Of a stretch of DNA of 59,551 nucleotides, positions 35,499-44,973 are shown in pieces. Every line of letters starts with the position of its first letter. Positions within the stretch are counted from its first letter, which is position 1. A model generated the notes under the pieces. That model saw nothing but the letters and a program-made list of their open reading frames with translations. It did not search any database and had not been told where the DNA came from. Made by a program: the position numbers and the translations under genes. Source of the stretch: Rhodosalinus sediminis (GTDB lineage Bacteria > Pseudomonadota > Alphaproteobacteria > Rhodobacterales > Rhodobacteraceae); contig NZ_QOHR01000018.1 of NCBI RefSeq assembly GCF_003385555.1, positions 1 to 59,551 on the forward strand. Reading direction: 5' to 3'.

Positions 35499-36272
35499 AT
35501 GGATCTTTCGGGCAAGACGGCGGTGATCACCGGCTCCACCTCGGGCATCGGGCTCGGCGTGGCGCATGAACTCGCCCGGGCGGGTGCGAACGTGGTGATC
35601 AATTCCTTCACCGACCGCGACGCGGACCACGCCGTCGCGCGCGAGATCGCCGAGACCCACGGCGTCGCGGCGCGCTACGTGCAGGCGGACATGTCCGACC
35701 CGGCGGCCTGCGCCGCGCTGATCGAGGCCGCCGGCGCCTGCGACATCCTCGTGAACAACGCCGGCATCCAGCACGTCGCGCCGATCGAGGCGTTCCCGCG
35801 CGAGAAATGGGACGCGATCCTCGCCATCATGCTGTCGAGCGCCTTCCACTGCACGGCGGCCGCGTTGCCGAAGATGCGCGCGGCCGGCTGGGGGCGGGTG
35901 GTCAACATCGCCTCGGCGCACGGGCTCACCGGCTCGCCCTACAAGGCGGCCTACGTCGCGGCCAAGCACGGGCTCGTGGGGCTGACCAAGGTCGCGGCGC
36001 TCGAGACCGCGCGCGAGCCGATCACCGCCAACGCGATCTGCCCGGGCTACGTGCTGACGCCCCTCGTCGAGGACCAGATCCCCGACACGATGGAGAAATA
36101 CGGCATGGAGCGCCAGGAGGTGATCGAGAAGGTCATGCTGGAGCGCCAGCCGTCGAAGGAATTCGCCAGCACGGAGCAGATCGGGCAGACGGCGGTCTTC
36201 CTCTGCTCGCCCGGCGCGGACCAGATCACGGGCACGACGATCAGCGTGGACGGCGGCTGGACGGCGCTCTGA
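35499..36272 (+). CDS. bdhA: 3-hydroxybutyrate dehydrogenase (SDR family)
   Basis: A 257-residue short-chain dehydrogenase that interconverts (R)-3-hydroxybutyrate and acetoacetate with NAD+, the last step in using polyhydroxybutyrate. The nucleotide motif TGSTSGIG, the NNAGIQHV strand, catalytic Ser in NIASAHGL and Tyr-X3-Lys (YVAAK) are present. The C-terminal extension LERQPSKEFASTEQIGQ and ITGTTISVDGGWTAL are typical of the BdhA group. The ATG at 35499 follows GACGGGAG. It is followed after a 75-bp structured repeat by a patatin-family gene on the same strand, a pairing seen in PHB-using proteobacteria. Confidence 0.9.
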   Translation: MDLSGKTAVITGSTSGIGLGVAHELARAGANVVINSFTDRDADHAVAREIAETHGVAARYVQADMSDPAACAALIEAAGACDILVNNAGIQHVAPIEAFPREKWDAILAIMLSSAFHCTAAALPKMRAAGWGRVVNIASAHGLTGSPYKAAYVAAKHGLVGLTKVAALETAREPITANAICPGYVLTPLVEDQIPDTMEKYGMERQEVIEKVMLERQPSKEFASTEQIGQTAVFLCSPGADQITGTTISVDGGWTAL

Positions 36273-36282
36273 GGCGGGCCGC

Positions 36283-36357
36283 GGCAGGGGGGCCGTCTGC
36301 CCCCCTCGGCGGCTGGCGCCGCCTCACCCCCCGAGGATATTTTCCCCAAGAAGAAGG
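36283..36357 (+). repeat. Dispersed structured intergenic repeat, copy A
   Basis: A 75-bp element matching copy C (52805-52879, opposite strand) at 69 of 75 bases, and copy B (50264-50326) more loosely. It contains a G6C/GC6 hairpin (36287-36305), a GGCGGC/GCCGCC hairpin (36309-36324), then CCTC-acccccc-GAGG followed by ATATTTT, and ends CCAAGAAGAAGG. The end supplies the ribosome binding site of the next gene (start 36366). Confidence 0.85.
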
Positions 36358-36365
36358 ATCCGCGC

Positions 36366-37406
36366 ATGGCCGAGGTCCGGCGCATCAATCTCGCGCTGCA
36401 GGGCGGGGGCGCGCATGGCGCCTTCACCTGGGGCGTGCTCGACCGGCTTCTGGAGGAAGAGGATCTCGAGATCGCGGGAATCTCGGGCACCTCGGCGGGC
36501 GCGCTGAACGGCGCGGCGCTGAAATCGGGGCTGATCGAGGGCGGCGCGCCGCGGGCGCGCGAGGTGCTCGGCGAGCTCTGGGCGCGGATCGGCGCGGTGG
36601 GCGACATGCGGATGCCGGCCTGGATGGCGGGCTTCGCGCCGGATCCGGGGATCCTCGCCAAGGCGCTCGCCTATTCGCCGGGCTTCTCGGCGGCCGACGC
36701 GCTGTCGCGGACGGTGTCGCCCTATGTCTACGGGCCGTTCTACCGCAATCCGCTGGCTCCGATCGCGGAGGGCTTCAACTACGGCGAGGTCTGCGCCGAG
36801 GCGGGGCCGGCGCTTTTCGTGGGGGCGACCAACGTGCGCACGGGCAAGGTGCGCGTCTTTTCCGGCGCCGACATCGGGCCGGAGGCGATCCTCGCTTCGG
36901 CCTGCCTGCCGACGCTCTTTCAGGCGGTGCCGGTGCGCGACCCGCAGACCGGCGAGACGGAGCATTTCTGGGACGGCGGCTATACGGGCAACCCGGCGCT
37001 CTTTCCGCTCTTCGCGCCGGAGTTGCCCGACGACATCGTGGTGGTCAACATCAACCCGCTCGAGCGTGACGGGCTGCCGGTGACGCCGCAGGAGATCCAG
37101 AACCGGATCAACGAGATCAGCTTCAACTCCTCGCTGCTGCGCGAGCTGCGCGCGATCGCCTTCGTGCAGCGGCTCGTCGATTCGGGGCGGATGCCGGCGG
37201 GCGCGATGAAACGGGTGCGGATGCACATGATCGCCGACGACGACCTGATGAACCGGCTCTCGGTGGCCACGAAGCTCGTGCCGCTGCCCGGTGTGATCGC
37301 CGAGCTCTTCGAGGCCGGGCGCGGGGCCTGCGACGGGTTTCTCGCGGCGCACGGGGGCGATCTGACCCGGCGGCAGACGCTCGACCTCGCCGCGCTTTAC
37401 GACTGA
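36366..37406 (+). CDS. Patatin-like phospholipase family protein
   Basis: A 346-residue serine lipase-fold enzyme. The oxyanion hole is GGGAHG (13-18), the nucleophile Ser43 is in GTSAG, and the dyad aspartate is in DGGYTGN (about 205). These three motifs define patatin-like acyl hydrolases (PF01734). The C-terminal half (ERDGLPVTPQEIQNRINEISFNSSLLREL) matches the alphaproteobacterial subfamily often linked to 3-hydroxybutyrate dehydrogenase genes. The biochemical substrate could be a phospholipid or an intracellular polyester, and the sequence does not decide. The AAGAAGG ribosome binding site comes from the repeat upstream. It converges with the DUF502 gene; both stops lie within TGAGCGCTCA. 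Confidence 0.9.
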   Translation: MAEVRRINLALQGGGAHGAFTWGVLDRLLEEEDLEIAGISGTSAGALNGAALKSGLIEGGAPRAREVLGELWARIGAVGDMRMPAWMAGFAPDPGILAKALAYSPGFSAADALSRTVSPYVYGPFYRNPLAPIAEGFNYGEVCAEAGPALFVGATNVRTGKVRVFSGADIGPEAILASACLPTLFQAVPVRDPQTGETEHFWDGGYTGNPALFPLFAPELPDDIVVVNINPLERDGLPVTPQEIQNRINEISFNSSLLRELRAIAFVQRLVDSGRMPAGAMKRVRMHMIADDDLMNRLSVATKLVPLPGVIAELFEAGRGACDGFLAAHGGDLTRRQTLDLAALYD

Positions 37407-37410
37407 GCGC

Positions 37411-38145
37411 TCACTCGGCGGCGCGCGGGGGCGCGGCGGGCACGGGCGGCGCGGACGGGTCGCGCGGGTTCGGATAGACGAGGCCCGCCGAGATCACGAG
37501 CTTGGCCGCGTCCTCGATCGACATATCGAGCTCGATCACGTCCTCGCGCGGGAAGAACAGCAGGAACCCGGAGGTCGGGTTGGGCGTGGTGGGCACGAAG
37601 ACCGACAAGAGGTCGCCCGCCGTCTCGGCCTTGTCGGCCACCTCGCCGCGGGTCTCGGTGGAGATGAAGCCGATCGCCCAGATGTCCTTGCGCGGATACT
37701 GAATCAGGCAGGCCTTCTCGAAGCTGCGCTCGGACTGGGCGAAAACCGTCTCGGCGATCTGCTTCACGCCGGAGTAGATCGAGCGGACCACCGGCATGCG
37801 CTCGACGAGGCGCTCGGCCCAGCGAATCAGCCCGCGGCCGATCACGCCCTTGGCGATCCAGCCGACGAGCACCGTGAAGAGCAGGAAGACCACGACGCCG
37901 AGGCCGCGCACGTTGACCTGCGTCTCGGGACCGAAGACGCGCTGAAAGAGGCGCTCGGGCTGATAGGGGCCGGGCACGAAGGGCAGGACGAAGCTGTCCA
38001 CCCAGCCGATCGCCGTCCAGATCAGCCAGACGGTGAGGCCCACCGGCGCGATCACGACGATGCCGGTGATGAAGCTCGACCGCAGGCCGGCCAGAAGGCC
38101 GGGCTTGCGCGGGGGCGGGGTCTCGTCGGGCTGGGGTGTGCTCAT
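37411..38145 (-). CDS. DUF502 domain membrane protein
   Basis: A 244-residue inner-membrane protein with two N-terminal hydrophobic segments (about 20-45 and 85-107) and a conserved cytosolic domain. Typical DUF502 (PF04367) motifs are PVGLTVWLIW, GRGLIRWAERLVERMPVVRSIYSGVKQ, VFAQSERSFEKACLIQYPRKDIW and TPNPTSGFLLFFPREDVIELDMSIEDAAKLVIS. Function unknown. Start 38145 (MSTPQPDETP) was chosen over an in-frame ATG 33 bp upstream because it fits the Pro-rich family N-terminus. No operon partner: psuG upstream is 55 bp away on the same strand. Confidence 0.9.
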   Translation of the reverse strand: MSTPQPDETPPPRKPGLLAGLRSSFITGIVVIAPVGLTVWLIWTAIGWVDSFVLPFVPGPYQPERLFQRVFGPETQVNVRGLGVVVFLLFTVLVGWIAKGVIGRGLIRWAERLVERMPVVRSIYSGVKQIAETVFAQSERSFEKACLIQYPRKDIWAIGFISTETRGEVADKAETAGDLLSVFVPTTPNPTSGFLLFFPREDVIELDMSIEDAAKLVISAGLVYPNPRDPSAPPVPAAPPRAAE

Positions 38146-38199
38146 CGGTCCGTGCCGCCGTTCGCGGTCATGGCTCAAGGTAGAGGGCGGCGCGCGCTT

Positions 38200-39144
38200 C
38201 TACAATGGCGCGGCGGGGGCCTTGGCGCCGCCGGCGCGCGCGGCGGCGATTTCCTGTGCGATCGCGGCGCCGAGACGGGCGTTGGCGCGCACGAGCGCGG
38301 CGTTGGCGTCGAGCGTGCGCCCCTCCGTGAGCGCGCGCAGCCGGTCGAGGAGGGCGGGCGTCACCGCCTTGCCGGTCACGCCCTCGGCGGCGACCTCGGC
38401 CTCGGCGCGGGCGATGAGCGGCGCGAGCTCGGCGAGGGGGATCTCCGCCTCCGCCGGGATCGGGTTGGCGACGAGCTGCCCGCCGGCGAGGCCGAGCGCG
38501 CCGCGCGAGAGATGCGCCCGCGCGATCGCCGCCGGGTCGTCCATCCGGAGCGGCGCGGGAAGGCCGCTGTCGCGCGCCCAGAAGGCGGGGAAAGCGTCCT
38601 GTCCGACGGCGAGGACCGGCACGCCCAGCGTCTCGAGCACTTCCAGCGTCTTGGGCAGGTCGAGGATCGCCTTGGCGCCCGAGGCGACGACCGTCACCGG
38701 GCTCTGCGCGAGTTCCCGGAGGTCGGCGGAGACGTCGAAGCTCGTCTCCGCGCCGCGGTGCACCCCGCCGATGCCGCCCGTGGAGAAGACGTCGATCCCG
38801 GCGCGCGCGGCGGCGATCATCGTGGCGGCGACGGTGGTCGCGCCGGTGCGCCCCTCGGCCATGCAGACGGCGAGATCGGCGCGCGAGAGCTTGGCGACGC
38901 CTACGCCACGGGCCAGCCGCTCGAGCGCGGGGGCGTCGAGCCCGGCGCGGAGGCGCCCGTCGATGACGGCGACGGTGGCGGGCACCGCGCCGCCCGCGCG
39001 CACCTCCCCCGCCACCTCCTGCGCGAGCTCGAGGTTGCGCGGCCAGGGCAGGCCGTGGCTGACGATCGTGCTTTCAAGCGCGACGACCGGGCGGCCGGCG
39101 GCGAGCGCCCCGGCCACCTCGTCGGAGAGATCGGGGCGGATCAT
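38200..39144 (-). CDS. psuG: Pseudouridine-5'-phosphate glycosidase
   Basis: A 314-residue enzyme that cleaves pseudouridine 5'-phosphate to uracil and ribose 5-phosphate. The family core is clear: [19 protein letters not shown] near the N-terminus, [13 protein letters not shown]-like [54 protein letters not shown], and [11 protein letters not shown]. The start at 39144 gives [10 protein letters not shown]. The usual partner kinase PsuK is not adjacent in the window. The gene is divergent from rpsB across about 255 bp. Confidence 0.93.
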   Translation of the reverse strand: MIRPDLSDEVAGALAAGRPVVALESTIVSHGLPWPRNLELAQEVAGEVRAGGAVPATVAVIDGRLRAGLDAPALERLARGVGVAKLSRADLAVCMAEGRTGATTVAATMIAAARAGIDVFSTGGIGGVHRGAETSFDVSADLRELAQSPVTVVASGAKAILDLPKTLEVLETLGVPVLAVGQDAFPAFWARDSGLPAPLRMDDPAAIARAHLSRGALGLAGGQLVANPIPAEAEIPLAELAPLIARAEAEVAAEGVTGKAVTPALLDRLRALTEGRTLDANAALVRANARLGAAIAQEIAAARAGGAKAPAAPL

Positions 39145-39401
39145 GCGGCGGCCTGCCGGCGATATGCGGCGGCGCGGCGGCGGGCGGGCGTCTCGGGGGC
39201 GCGTGTCATGCGCCCTGCATGGCCCGCCCGCCCGCGCGAGGCAAGGCGCCCCCTCTTGCGCGGGTCGCGCGAAGGGGCTATCTGCGCCGCATTCATCCCG
39301 CAGGCAGGGGCCGGGCGGGCAGGGGAGACATCCCTGCACGTCCACCGGTGGGGCCAGACCCTGACCCCCTGCCGAGGCGCAAACCGGAAAGGATACGCGA
39401 C

Positions 39402-40193
39402 ATGGCTCTTCCCGAGTTCAATCTGCGTCAGCTTCTCGAAGCCGGCGTGCACTTCGGTCACCAGACGCAGCGCTGGAACCCGCAGATGAAGCCCTTCATC
39501 TACGGCCAGCGCAACGGCATCCACATCGTCGACCTGACGCAGACGGTGCCGATGCTCGACGCCGCGCTCAACGCCGTCCGCGAGACGGTCGCCAAGGGCG
39601 GCCGCGTGCTCTTCGTCGGCACCAAGCGGCAGGCGCAGCGCCCCGTGGCCGATGCCGCCGAGAAATGCGCGCAGTACTACATGAACCACCGCTGGCTCGG
39701 CGGCACGCTCACCAACTGGCGCACGGTCAGCCGCTCCATCCAGCGGCTCAAGGACATCGACGAGATGGCCGAGCAGGGCTTCCACGGCCTGACCAAGAAA
39801 GAGCGCCTCGGCATGGAGCGCGAGCAGACGAAGCTTCAGGATTCGCTCGGCGGCATCCGCGAGATGGGCGGCGTGCCGGACATGCTCTTCGTCATCGACG
39901 TCAAGAAGGAGGCGCTCGCCGTCACCGAGGCCAACAAGCTCGGCATCCCGGTCGTCGCGGTCGTCGACACCAACTGCTCGCCGCAGGGCGTGGACTACGT
40001 GATCCCCGGCAACGACGACGCGGCGCGCGCCATCGCGCTCTACTGCGACCTCGTGAGCCGCGCGGCGCTCGACGGCATGTCGGCGCAGCTCGGCGCGGCG
40101 GGCGTCGACCTCGGCGCGCTGGCCGAGACCGAGGGCGAAGAGGTGGCCGAGGCGCCGACCGAAGAGGCCGCGCAGGAAAGCGCCGGAAGCTGA
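39402..40193 (+). CDS. rpsB: 30S ribosomal protein S2
   Basis: A 263-residue ribosomal protein of the small subunit. Family signatures are complete: [49 protein letters not shown], and VPVV-type [13 protein letters not shown] near the C-terminus. An acidic Glu/Ala-rich C-terminal tail ([15 protein letters not shown]) is usual in alphaproteobacteria. GGAAAGGA precedes ATG 39402. It starts the conserved rpsB-tsf operon. Confidence 0.98.
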   Translation: MALPEFNLRQLLEAGVHFGHQTQRWNPQMKPFIYGQRNGIHIVDLTQTVPMLDAALNAVRETVAKGGRVLFVGTKRQAQRPVADAAEKCAQYYMNHRWLGGTLTNWRTVSRSIQRLKDIDEMAEQGFHGLTKKERLGMEREQTKLQDSLGGIREMGGVPDMLFVIDVKKEALAVTEANKLGIPVVAVVDTNCSPQGVDYVIPGNDDAARAIALYCDLVSRAALDGMSAQLGAAGVDLGALAETEGEEVAEAPTEEAAQESAGS

Positions 40194-40299
40194 GGCCGGG
40201 CCGGGCGCGCGGGCGCCCGCCCCCTTATCCGTCCCCTGACACATGTCTGATACGCGACGCGGGCAGACCGGCGTCGCACCATCCGAAGGAGAGCCCGAC

Positions 40300-41175
40300 A
40301 TGGCAATCACCGCTCAACAGGTGAAGGAGCTGCGCGAGACGACCGGCGCCGGCATGATGGACGCCAAGAAGGCGCTGACCGAAACCGACGGCGACATGCA
40401 GGCGGCCATCGACTGGCTGCGCACCAAAGGCCTCGCCAAGGCGGCCAAGAAATCCGACCGCACCGCGGCCGAGGGCCTCGTCGCCGTGCGCGTCGAGGGC
40501 GGCACCGGCGTTGCGGTCGAGGTCAACTCCGAGACCGACTTCGTCGCCAAGAACGCCGAGTTCCAGGAGTTCGTGACGCAGGTCGCCGAAAAGGCGCTCA
40601 CGCTCGACGACGTCGAGGCGCTCAAGGCGGCCGATCTCGGCGGCAAGTCGGTGGCCGACACGCTGACCGACAAGATCGCCACCATCGGCGAGAACATGAT
40701 GCTGCGCCGCATGGCCAAGGTCGAGGGGCCGACCGTCGTCTCCTACGTCCACAACGCCGCCGCGCCCGGCATGGGCCAGATCGGCGTGCTCGTGGCGATG
40801 AAGGGCGGCGACGAGGACTTCGGCCGCAAGGTCGCCATGCACATCGCCGCCGCCTCGCCACAGGCCCTGAACGAGGCCGCGCTCGACCCGGAGGTGCTGG
40901 AACGCGAGCGCCGCGTGCTCACCGACCAGGCGCGCGACTCCGGCAAGCCCGAGCAGGTCATCGAGAAGATGATCGAGGGCCGCATGAAGAAGTACCTCGG
41001 CGAGGTCACGCTCCTCGGGCAGGCCTTCGTGATCGACCCGGACAAGACCGTGGCGCAGGCGGCCGAGGAGGCCGGCGCGGAAATCCTCGGCTACGTCCGC
41101 ATGGCCGTCGGCGAGGGTGTCGAGCGCGAGGAAGAGGACTTCGCCGCCGAGGTGGCCAAGGCCGCGCAGGGCTGA
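40300..41175 (+). CDS. tsf: Translation elongation factor Ts
   Basis: A 291-residue guanine-nucleotide exchange factor for EF-Tu. The N-terminal UBA-like domain ([19 protein letters not shown]) and the TDFVAKN motif of the core that inserts into EF-Tu are intact. The C-terminal dimerisation domain contains [13 protein letters not shown] and LLGQAFV. AAGGAGAG precedes ATG 40300. It lies 106 bp after rpsB on the same strand and ends at a strong terminator. Confidence 0.98.
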   Translation: MAITAQQVKELRETTGAGMMDAKKALTETDGDMQAAIDWLRTKGLAKAAKKSDRTAAEGLVAVRVEGGTGVAVEVNSETDFVAKNAEFQEFVTQVAEKALTLDDVEALKAADLGGKSVADTLTDKIATIGENMMLRRMAKVEGPTVVSYVHNAAAPGMGQIGVLVAMKGGDEDFGRKVAMHIAAASPQALNEAALDPEVLERERRVLTDQARDSGKPEQVIEKMIEGRMKKYLGEVTLLGQAFVIDPDKTVAQAAEEAGAEILGYVRMAVGEGVEREEEDFAAEVAKAAQG

Positions 41176-41198
41176 GCCACGCTCCGGTCAGTAGGACG

Positions 41199-41230
41199 GG
41201 CCGTGCCACGATCGGTGGCGCGGCCTTTTT
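41199..41230 (+). terminator. Rho-independent terminator of rpsB-tsf
   Basis: Stem GGCCGTGCCAC / GTGGCGCGGCC (11 pairs with one G-T), loop GATCG, then TTTTT. It begins 23 nt after the tsf stop. Confidence 0.92.
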
Positions 41231-41566
41231 CGTGTGTGGGGGCGATCCGATCGCTGAAACGTGGAAACGGCGCCGCGGCAGGGCGACGCCGTTTCCGGTG
41301 CCCCGTCCAGCTTGGGGATTGGGCGGAACGAGGCGCAAGGAGCAGCAAGGGCAGGGACGATCCCACCCCCGCGAACGGGGACCGCAGCGCCCCGAAATTG
41401 CGAGGATGCGGCCCCCTGGCGTTCCCGGCTGTCGTAATTCCAGCCACCACTCACGGAACGCCGCCAAGGTTCCATACAACCCGCCCTTGTGAAAAGACCT
41501 TACCGGCAGCTGTCGCGTCGGAAAATCGAATATGGTTTTTATATCAACGGCTTCTCGTGCATGATT
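41231..41566. other. Non-coding gap with an AT-rich end
   Basis: About 335 bp between the tsf terminator and the aroQ end (both ends pointing inward). No gene seen. The last 80 bp (about 41490-41565) are notably AT-rich, with GGTTTTTATATC, unlike the surroundings. A short inverted repeat AAACGGCG/CGCCGTTT (about 41267-41297) has no T-tract. Confidence 0.5.
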
Positions 41567-42028
41567 TCAGCCGCTGTCGGCCGCGCGCGACCGCTCCGAC
41601 CAATGCGCCCGCAGCGCGTCGAGCGCCAAGAGATAGCCCTGCGCGCCGAATCCCGCGATCTGGCCGAGCGCGACCGGCGCGATGAAGGACTGGTGCCGGA
41701 ACGCCTCGCGCGCGTGGATGTTCGAGAGATGCACCTCGACCACCGGCACGGCGACCGAGGCGATCGCGTCGCGCAGCGCCACCGAGGTGTGCGTGTAGGC
41801 GCCGGCGTTCAGCACGATGCCGGCGGCGGTCTCGGCGGCGGCGTGGATCGCGTCGATCAGCGCGCCTTCGTGGTTGCTCTGCAACGTATCGACCTCGATC
41901 CCGTGGCGCGCGCCGTGTGCGCGCACCTGCGCCTCGATCTCGGCGAGCGTGACGCGCCCGTAGATACCGGGCTCGCGCAGGCCGAGGCGGTTGAGGTTCG
42001 GGCCGTTGAGGACGAGCGCACGGGGCAT
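41567..42028 (-). CDS. aroQ: 3-dehydroquinate dehydratase, type II
   Basis: A 153-residue dodecameric enzyme of the shikimate pathway that dehydrates 3-dehydroquinate. The N-terminal [17 protein letters not shown] loop holds the catalytic tyrosine. [28 protein letters not shown] and [17 protein letters not shown] hold the remaining active-site residues. AGGAGATCC precedes the ATG at 42028. The accB-accC genes that often follow aroQ in proteobacteria are absent here. The upstream region has an AT-rich palindrome (42141-42156). Confidence 0.97.
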   Translation of the reverse strand: MPRALVLNGPNLNRLGLREPGIYGRVTLAEIEAQVRAHGARHGIEVDTLQSNHEGALIDAIHAAAETAAGIVLNAGAYTHTSVALRDAIASVAVPVVEVHLSNIHAREAFRHQSFIAPVALGQIAGFGAQGYLLALDALRAHWSERSRAADSG

Positions 42029-42140
42029 CCGGGATCTCCTGACTGATAGCGCAGGGTTAGCCACGCGGGCGCGCGACTGTCCAGCCGCGCGGCGCCATTC
42101 GCGCCGGGGGTGCGTCGCCGGCGGCACATCCAAAATTTAA

Positions 42141-42156
42141 CATAATATTGATTATG
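42141..42156. promoter_or_regulatory. AT-rich palindrome upstream of aroQ
   Basis: CATAAT-ATTG-ATTATG, a 6-4-6 inverted repeat inside a 30-bp AT-rich patch (about 42130-42165). It sits 113 bp upstream of the aroQ start and 27 bp downstream of the FAD enzyme stop. It could be an operator or promoter for aroQ; no specific regulator can be named. Confidence 0.35.
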
Positions 42157-42182
42157 CGATTATTGCTGCCGGCACCGCAGCC

Positions 42183-43454
42183 TCAACCGCGCCCCCGCGC
42201 GGCCGCACTGTGCCAGGCGAGCGCCCCGGCCTCGTAGATCGCGCTCCTGAGCCGCGGCGCCGGATCGGCGTAGGCCTCGCGCGGCTGGAGCGGCAGCGCG
42301 CCCTCCCGGTCTTCGAGCAGCGCCTCGGCCGCCGCGCGGCCCATCACGGTGCCCGGCGCGATGCCGCGGCCCGAATAGCCGAAGACCGCGAGCGCGCCGC
42401 GCCCGAGGCGCAGAACCTTCGGCAGATGATCGCCCGTCACGGCGATGCGCCCGCTCCAGGCGTGCTCGAACGGCACACGGCCGAGCCCCGGGAACAGCCG
42501 CGCGAGCTTGCGCCGCGCCCAGCCGTGATGCAGCGCGCGCGCCAGCCCCTCGGGCCGGCCCATGCCGCCGAGGATCACGCGCCCGGAGGCGTCGCGGCGC
42601 AGCGACGTCATCACCGTGCCGGTGTCCCATGCGCCTTCGCCGCCCGGCAGCACCTCGGCGACCCAATCAGGCTCCAGCGGCGCGGTGGCGAGCTGGAAGA
42701 AATGCAGAGCCGCCGTCCGCGGCTGCGCGGCGCCGCGCGGCGGGCGGTGATAGGCGTTCGTCGCCATCAGGAGCCGGCGCGCCGTGACCCGGCCGCCCTG
42801 CCCCGTCCGCAGCCGCCAGACGCCGTTTTCGTATTCCGTTTCCGTGACTTGCGAGGCTTCGTTGATCTGCGCACCCGCATCCGCGGCCGCTCGTGCCAAC
42901 CCGCGCGCATAGGCCAGCGGCTGGATCGTGCCCGCCCGCGCGTCATGGAGCGCGCCGTGCACCGCGGGACTGCCGCTGCGCGCCTGCGCCTCGCGCGCGT
43001 CGAGCAGCGTGACCGGCGCGCCCGCGGCGGCGGCCTGCGCGTGGCGGCGGCGCAGGTCCGCCATCGCCGAGGGCGCATGCGCGAGGTGCAGCGTCCCTGC
43101 GCGCACCGGTTCGCAGGCGATGGCGTGGCGCTGGATCAGGCCGAAGACCTCCTCCGGCCCGGCGGCGAGCGCGGCGTTGAGCGCGGGGCCCTCCTCGGGG
43201 CCGAGCGCGGCGGCCACGTCGTCGGGCGGCAGCCAGAGCCCCGCGTTGACCAGCCCGACGTTGCGCCCCGAGCCGCCCGCGCCGACGCGCCCGGCCTCCA
43301 GCACGACGACGCGCGCCCCGGCCCGGGCCGCGTGCAGCGCCGCCGACAGGCCGGTGTAGCCCCCGCCGATCACCGCGAGGTCGGCCTGCACGTCGCCCGA
43401 GAGCGGCGGTGCCTCGAAGGTCTCGGCCGCGCTCGTCTCCCAGAGGTTTTCCAC
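42183..43454 (-). CDS. FAD-dependent amine oxidoreductase (DAO/PuuB-like)
   Basis: A 423-residue flavoprotein. The N-terminal dinucleotide fold is VIGGGYTGLSAALHAARAGARVVVLEAG, followed by GAGGSGRNVGLVNAG, typical of the D-amino-acid / gamma-glutamylputrescine oxidase group. The C-terminal FGYSGRGIAPGTVMGRAAAEALL contacts FAD. Substrate probably an amine or amino acid; not determinable. The start is uncertain: GTG 43454 gives MENLWETSAAETF, fitting relatives, whereas ATG 43511 would add a Cys/Arg-rich stretch. It follows phoB on the same strand, but nothing indicates a role in phosphate metabolism. Confidence 0.82.
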   Translation of the reverse strand: MENLWETSAAETFEAPPLSGDVQADLAVIGGGYTGLSAALHAARAGARVVVLEAGRVGAGGSGRNVGLVNAGLWLPPDDVAAALGPEEGPALNAALAAGPEEVFGLIQRHAIACEPVRAGTLHLAHAPSAMADLRRRHAQAAAAGAPVTLLDAREAQARSGSPAVHGALHDARAGTIQPLAYARGLARAAADAGAQINEASQVTETEYENGVWRLRTGQGGRVTARRLLMATNAYHRPPRGAAQPRTAALHFFQLATAPLEPDWVAEVLPGGEGAWDTGTVMTSLRRDASGRVILGGMGRPEGLARALHHGWARRKLARLFPGLGRVPFEHAWSGRIAVTGDHLPKVLRLGRGALAVFGYSGRGIAPGTVMGRAAAEALLEDREGALPLQPREAYADPAPRLRSAIYEAGALAWHSAAARGRG

Positions 43455-43533
43455 GATCGCCCCCGCCTGATCCCGGCGGCGATAGAAGCAGGCGCACCCC
43501 CGCCGGCGCAAGCCCGCCGCGCGCCGCGGGAGA

Positions 43534-44223
43534 TCAGCCGAGGGCGTAACCCGCCCCGCGCACCGTGCGCACCGGGTCGTCGCCGCCGTGCTGGCAGAGC
43601 GCCTTGCGCAGGCGGCCGATGTGGACGTCCACCGTGCGCGTGTCCACGTAGATGTCGCGGCCCCAGACGCGGTCCAGCAACTGCTCGCGCGTCCAGACGC
43701 GGCCCGGCTTCTCCATGAAGGTCGCCAGCAGGCGGAACTCCGTCGGGCCGAGCTTCAGCGTGTTCTCGCCCCGGAACACCTTGTGCGTCTCGGGATCGAG
43801 GAGGATGTCGTCGTAGACCAGTTGCTGGCCCACCGCGGCGGGCCGCGTGCGGCGGAGCTGCGCGCGCACGCGCGCCATGAGCTCGACCACCGAATAGGGC
43901 TTGACCACGTAGTCGTCGGCCCCGGTCTCGAGGCCGCGCACGCGGTCGACCTCCTCCGAGCGGGCCGAGAGCATGATGACCGGCACGCCGCGCGTCTCGG
44001 GGCGCAGCTTTATGCGCCGGCAGACCTCGATCCCGGAGACGTTGGGCAGCATCCAGTCGAGGACGACGATATCCGGCGCTTCCTCTTCCAGCAGCAGCAG
44101 CGCCTCCTCGCCGTTGATCGCCTTGGCGACGCGGAAGCCTTCGGCCTCCAGGTTGTAGGAGAGGACCTCCCGCTGGGCGTGTTCATCCTCGACCACCAGA
44201 ACGACGGGCTGTTCCGCGGACAT
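43534..44223 (-). CDS. phoB: Phosphate regulon response regulator
   Basis: A 229-residue OmpR/PhoB-family transcription factor. The receiver domain has the acidic pair VVEDE, phospho-acceptor Asp56 in VVLDWMLPN, a switch Ser/Thr in IMLSARSEE, and Lys in VVKPYS. The C-terminal winged helix (about 130-229) has LGPTEFRLLATFMEKPGRVWTREQLLDRVWG and RTVDVHIGRLRKAL, the PhoB recognition-helix signature. Phosphorylated by PhoR under phosphate limitation, it binds Pho boxes such as that at 50124. Last gene of pstSCAB-phoU-phoB, 4 nt after phoU. Confidence 0.97.
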   Translation of the reverse strand: MSAEQPVVLVVEDEHAQREVLSYNLEAEGFRVAKAINGEEALLLLEEEAPDIVVLDWMLPNVSGIEVCRRIKLRPETRGVPVIMLSARSEEVDRVRGLETGADDYVVKPYSVVELMARVRAQLRRTRPAAVGQQLVYDDILLDPETHKVFRGENTLKLGPTEFRLLATFMEKPGRVWTREQLLDRVWGRDIYVDTRTVDVHIGRLRKALCQHGGDDPVRTVRGAGYALG

Positions 44224-44227
44224 GGCG

Positions 44228-44965
44228 TCAATCCCCGGCCTCGTCGGCGCCGGGCGCGAGATCCGGGTCGTAGGAGGTCTTGTCCGCCTTCGGCCGGCGC
44301 TCGCGCGGGGCCTCCCCCGAGACGAGGAAGATCACCTGCTCGGCGATCGAGGTGACGTGGTCGCCCATGCGCTCGATGTTCTTGGCGATGAAATGCAGAT
44401 GCATGCAGGCCGTGATGTTGCGCGGGTCCTCCATCATGAAGGTGAGGAACTCGCGGAAGATGGCGTTGTACATCTGGTCGAGATCGGCGTCGCGGTTGAT
44501 GACGTCGTGCGCCAGATCCTCGTCGCGCTGGATGTAGGCGTCGAGCGCGTCCTTGAGCATGAGCTCGACCTCGCGCGCCATGCGCCGCAGCGCCGCCGGC
44601 GCGCCGGGGATCGTCTGCATTTGGATCAGCACGCCGGTGCGCTTGGCCATGTTCTTCGAGAGATCGCCGATCCGCTCGAGGTTGGCCGCGATCTTCATCA
44701 CCGAGAGCACGACTCGCAAATCGACGGCCGTCGGCGCGCGCAGCGCGATCACGCGCGCGGCCTCGTCGTTGACCTGTTCCTCGAGGGTGTCGATGGCGAG
44801 GTCGCCCTGCCGGACCTCCTCTGCGAGCGCCTCGTCGCGCGTCTCGAGCGATTTGGCGGCCTTCAGGATCGCGGCCTCGACGAGGCCGCCCATCTTCATG
44901 ATGCTGGCCTGAATGGCTTCGAGGTCGCGGTCGTAGACCGAACTGATGTGCGGGCTTTCCTGCAT
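44228..44965 (-). CDS. phoU: Phosphate transport system regulator PhoU
   Basis: A 245-residue cytoplasmic protein built of two repeated three-helix bundles, each with a metal-binding E-x-x-x-D-type motif. The first repeat includes SIMKMGGLVEAAILKAAKSL and the second MHLHFIAKNIERMGDHVTSIAEQVIFL. It relays the activity state of the Pst transporter to PhoR and prevents Pho activation when phosphate is plentiful. The ATG at 44965 is preceded by AAGG. It lies between pstB and phoB with 4-8 nt gaps. Confidence 0.97.
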   Translation of the reverse strand: MQESPHISSVYDRDLEAIQASIMKMGGLVEAAILKAAKSLETRDEALAEEVRQGDLAIDTLEEQVNDEAARVIALRAPTAVDLRVVLSVMKIAANLERIGDLSKNMAKRTGVLIQMQTIPGAPAALRRMAREVELMLKDALDAYIQRDEDLAHDVINRDADLDQMYNAIFREFLTFMMEDPRNITACMHLHFIAKNIERMGDHVTSIAEQVIFLVSGEAPRERRPKADKTSYDPDLAPGADEAGD

Positions 44966-44973
44966 GATGCGCC

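Noticed and set aside
41199-41566. Small gene or RNA after the tsf terminator
   Set aside because: No frame with a ribosome binding site and family character, no promoter-terminator pair; the short inverted repeat has no T-tract.
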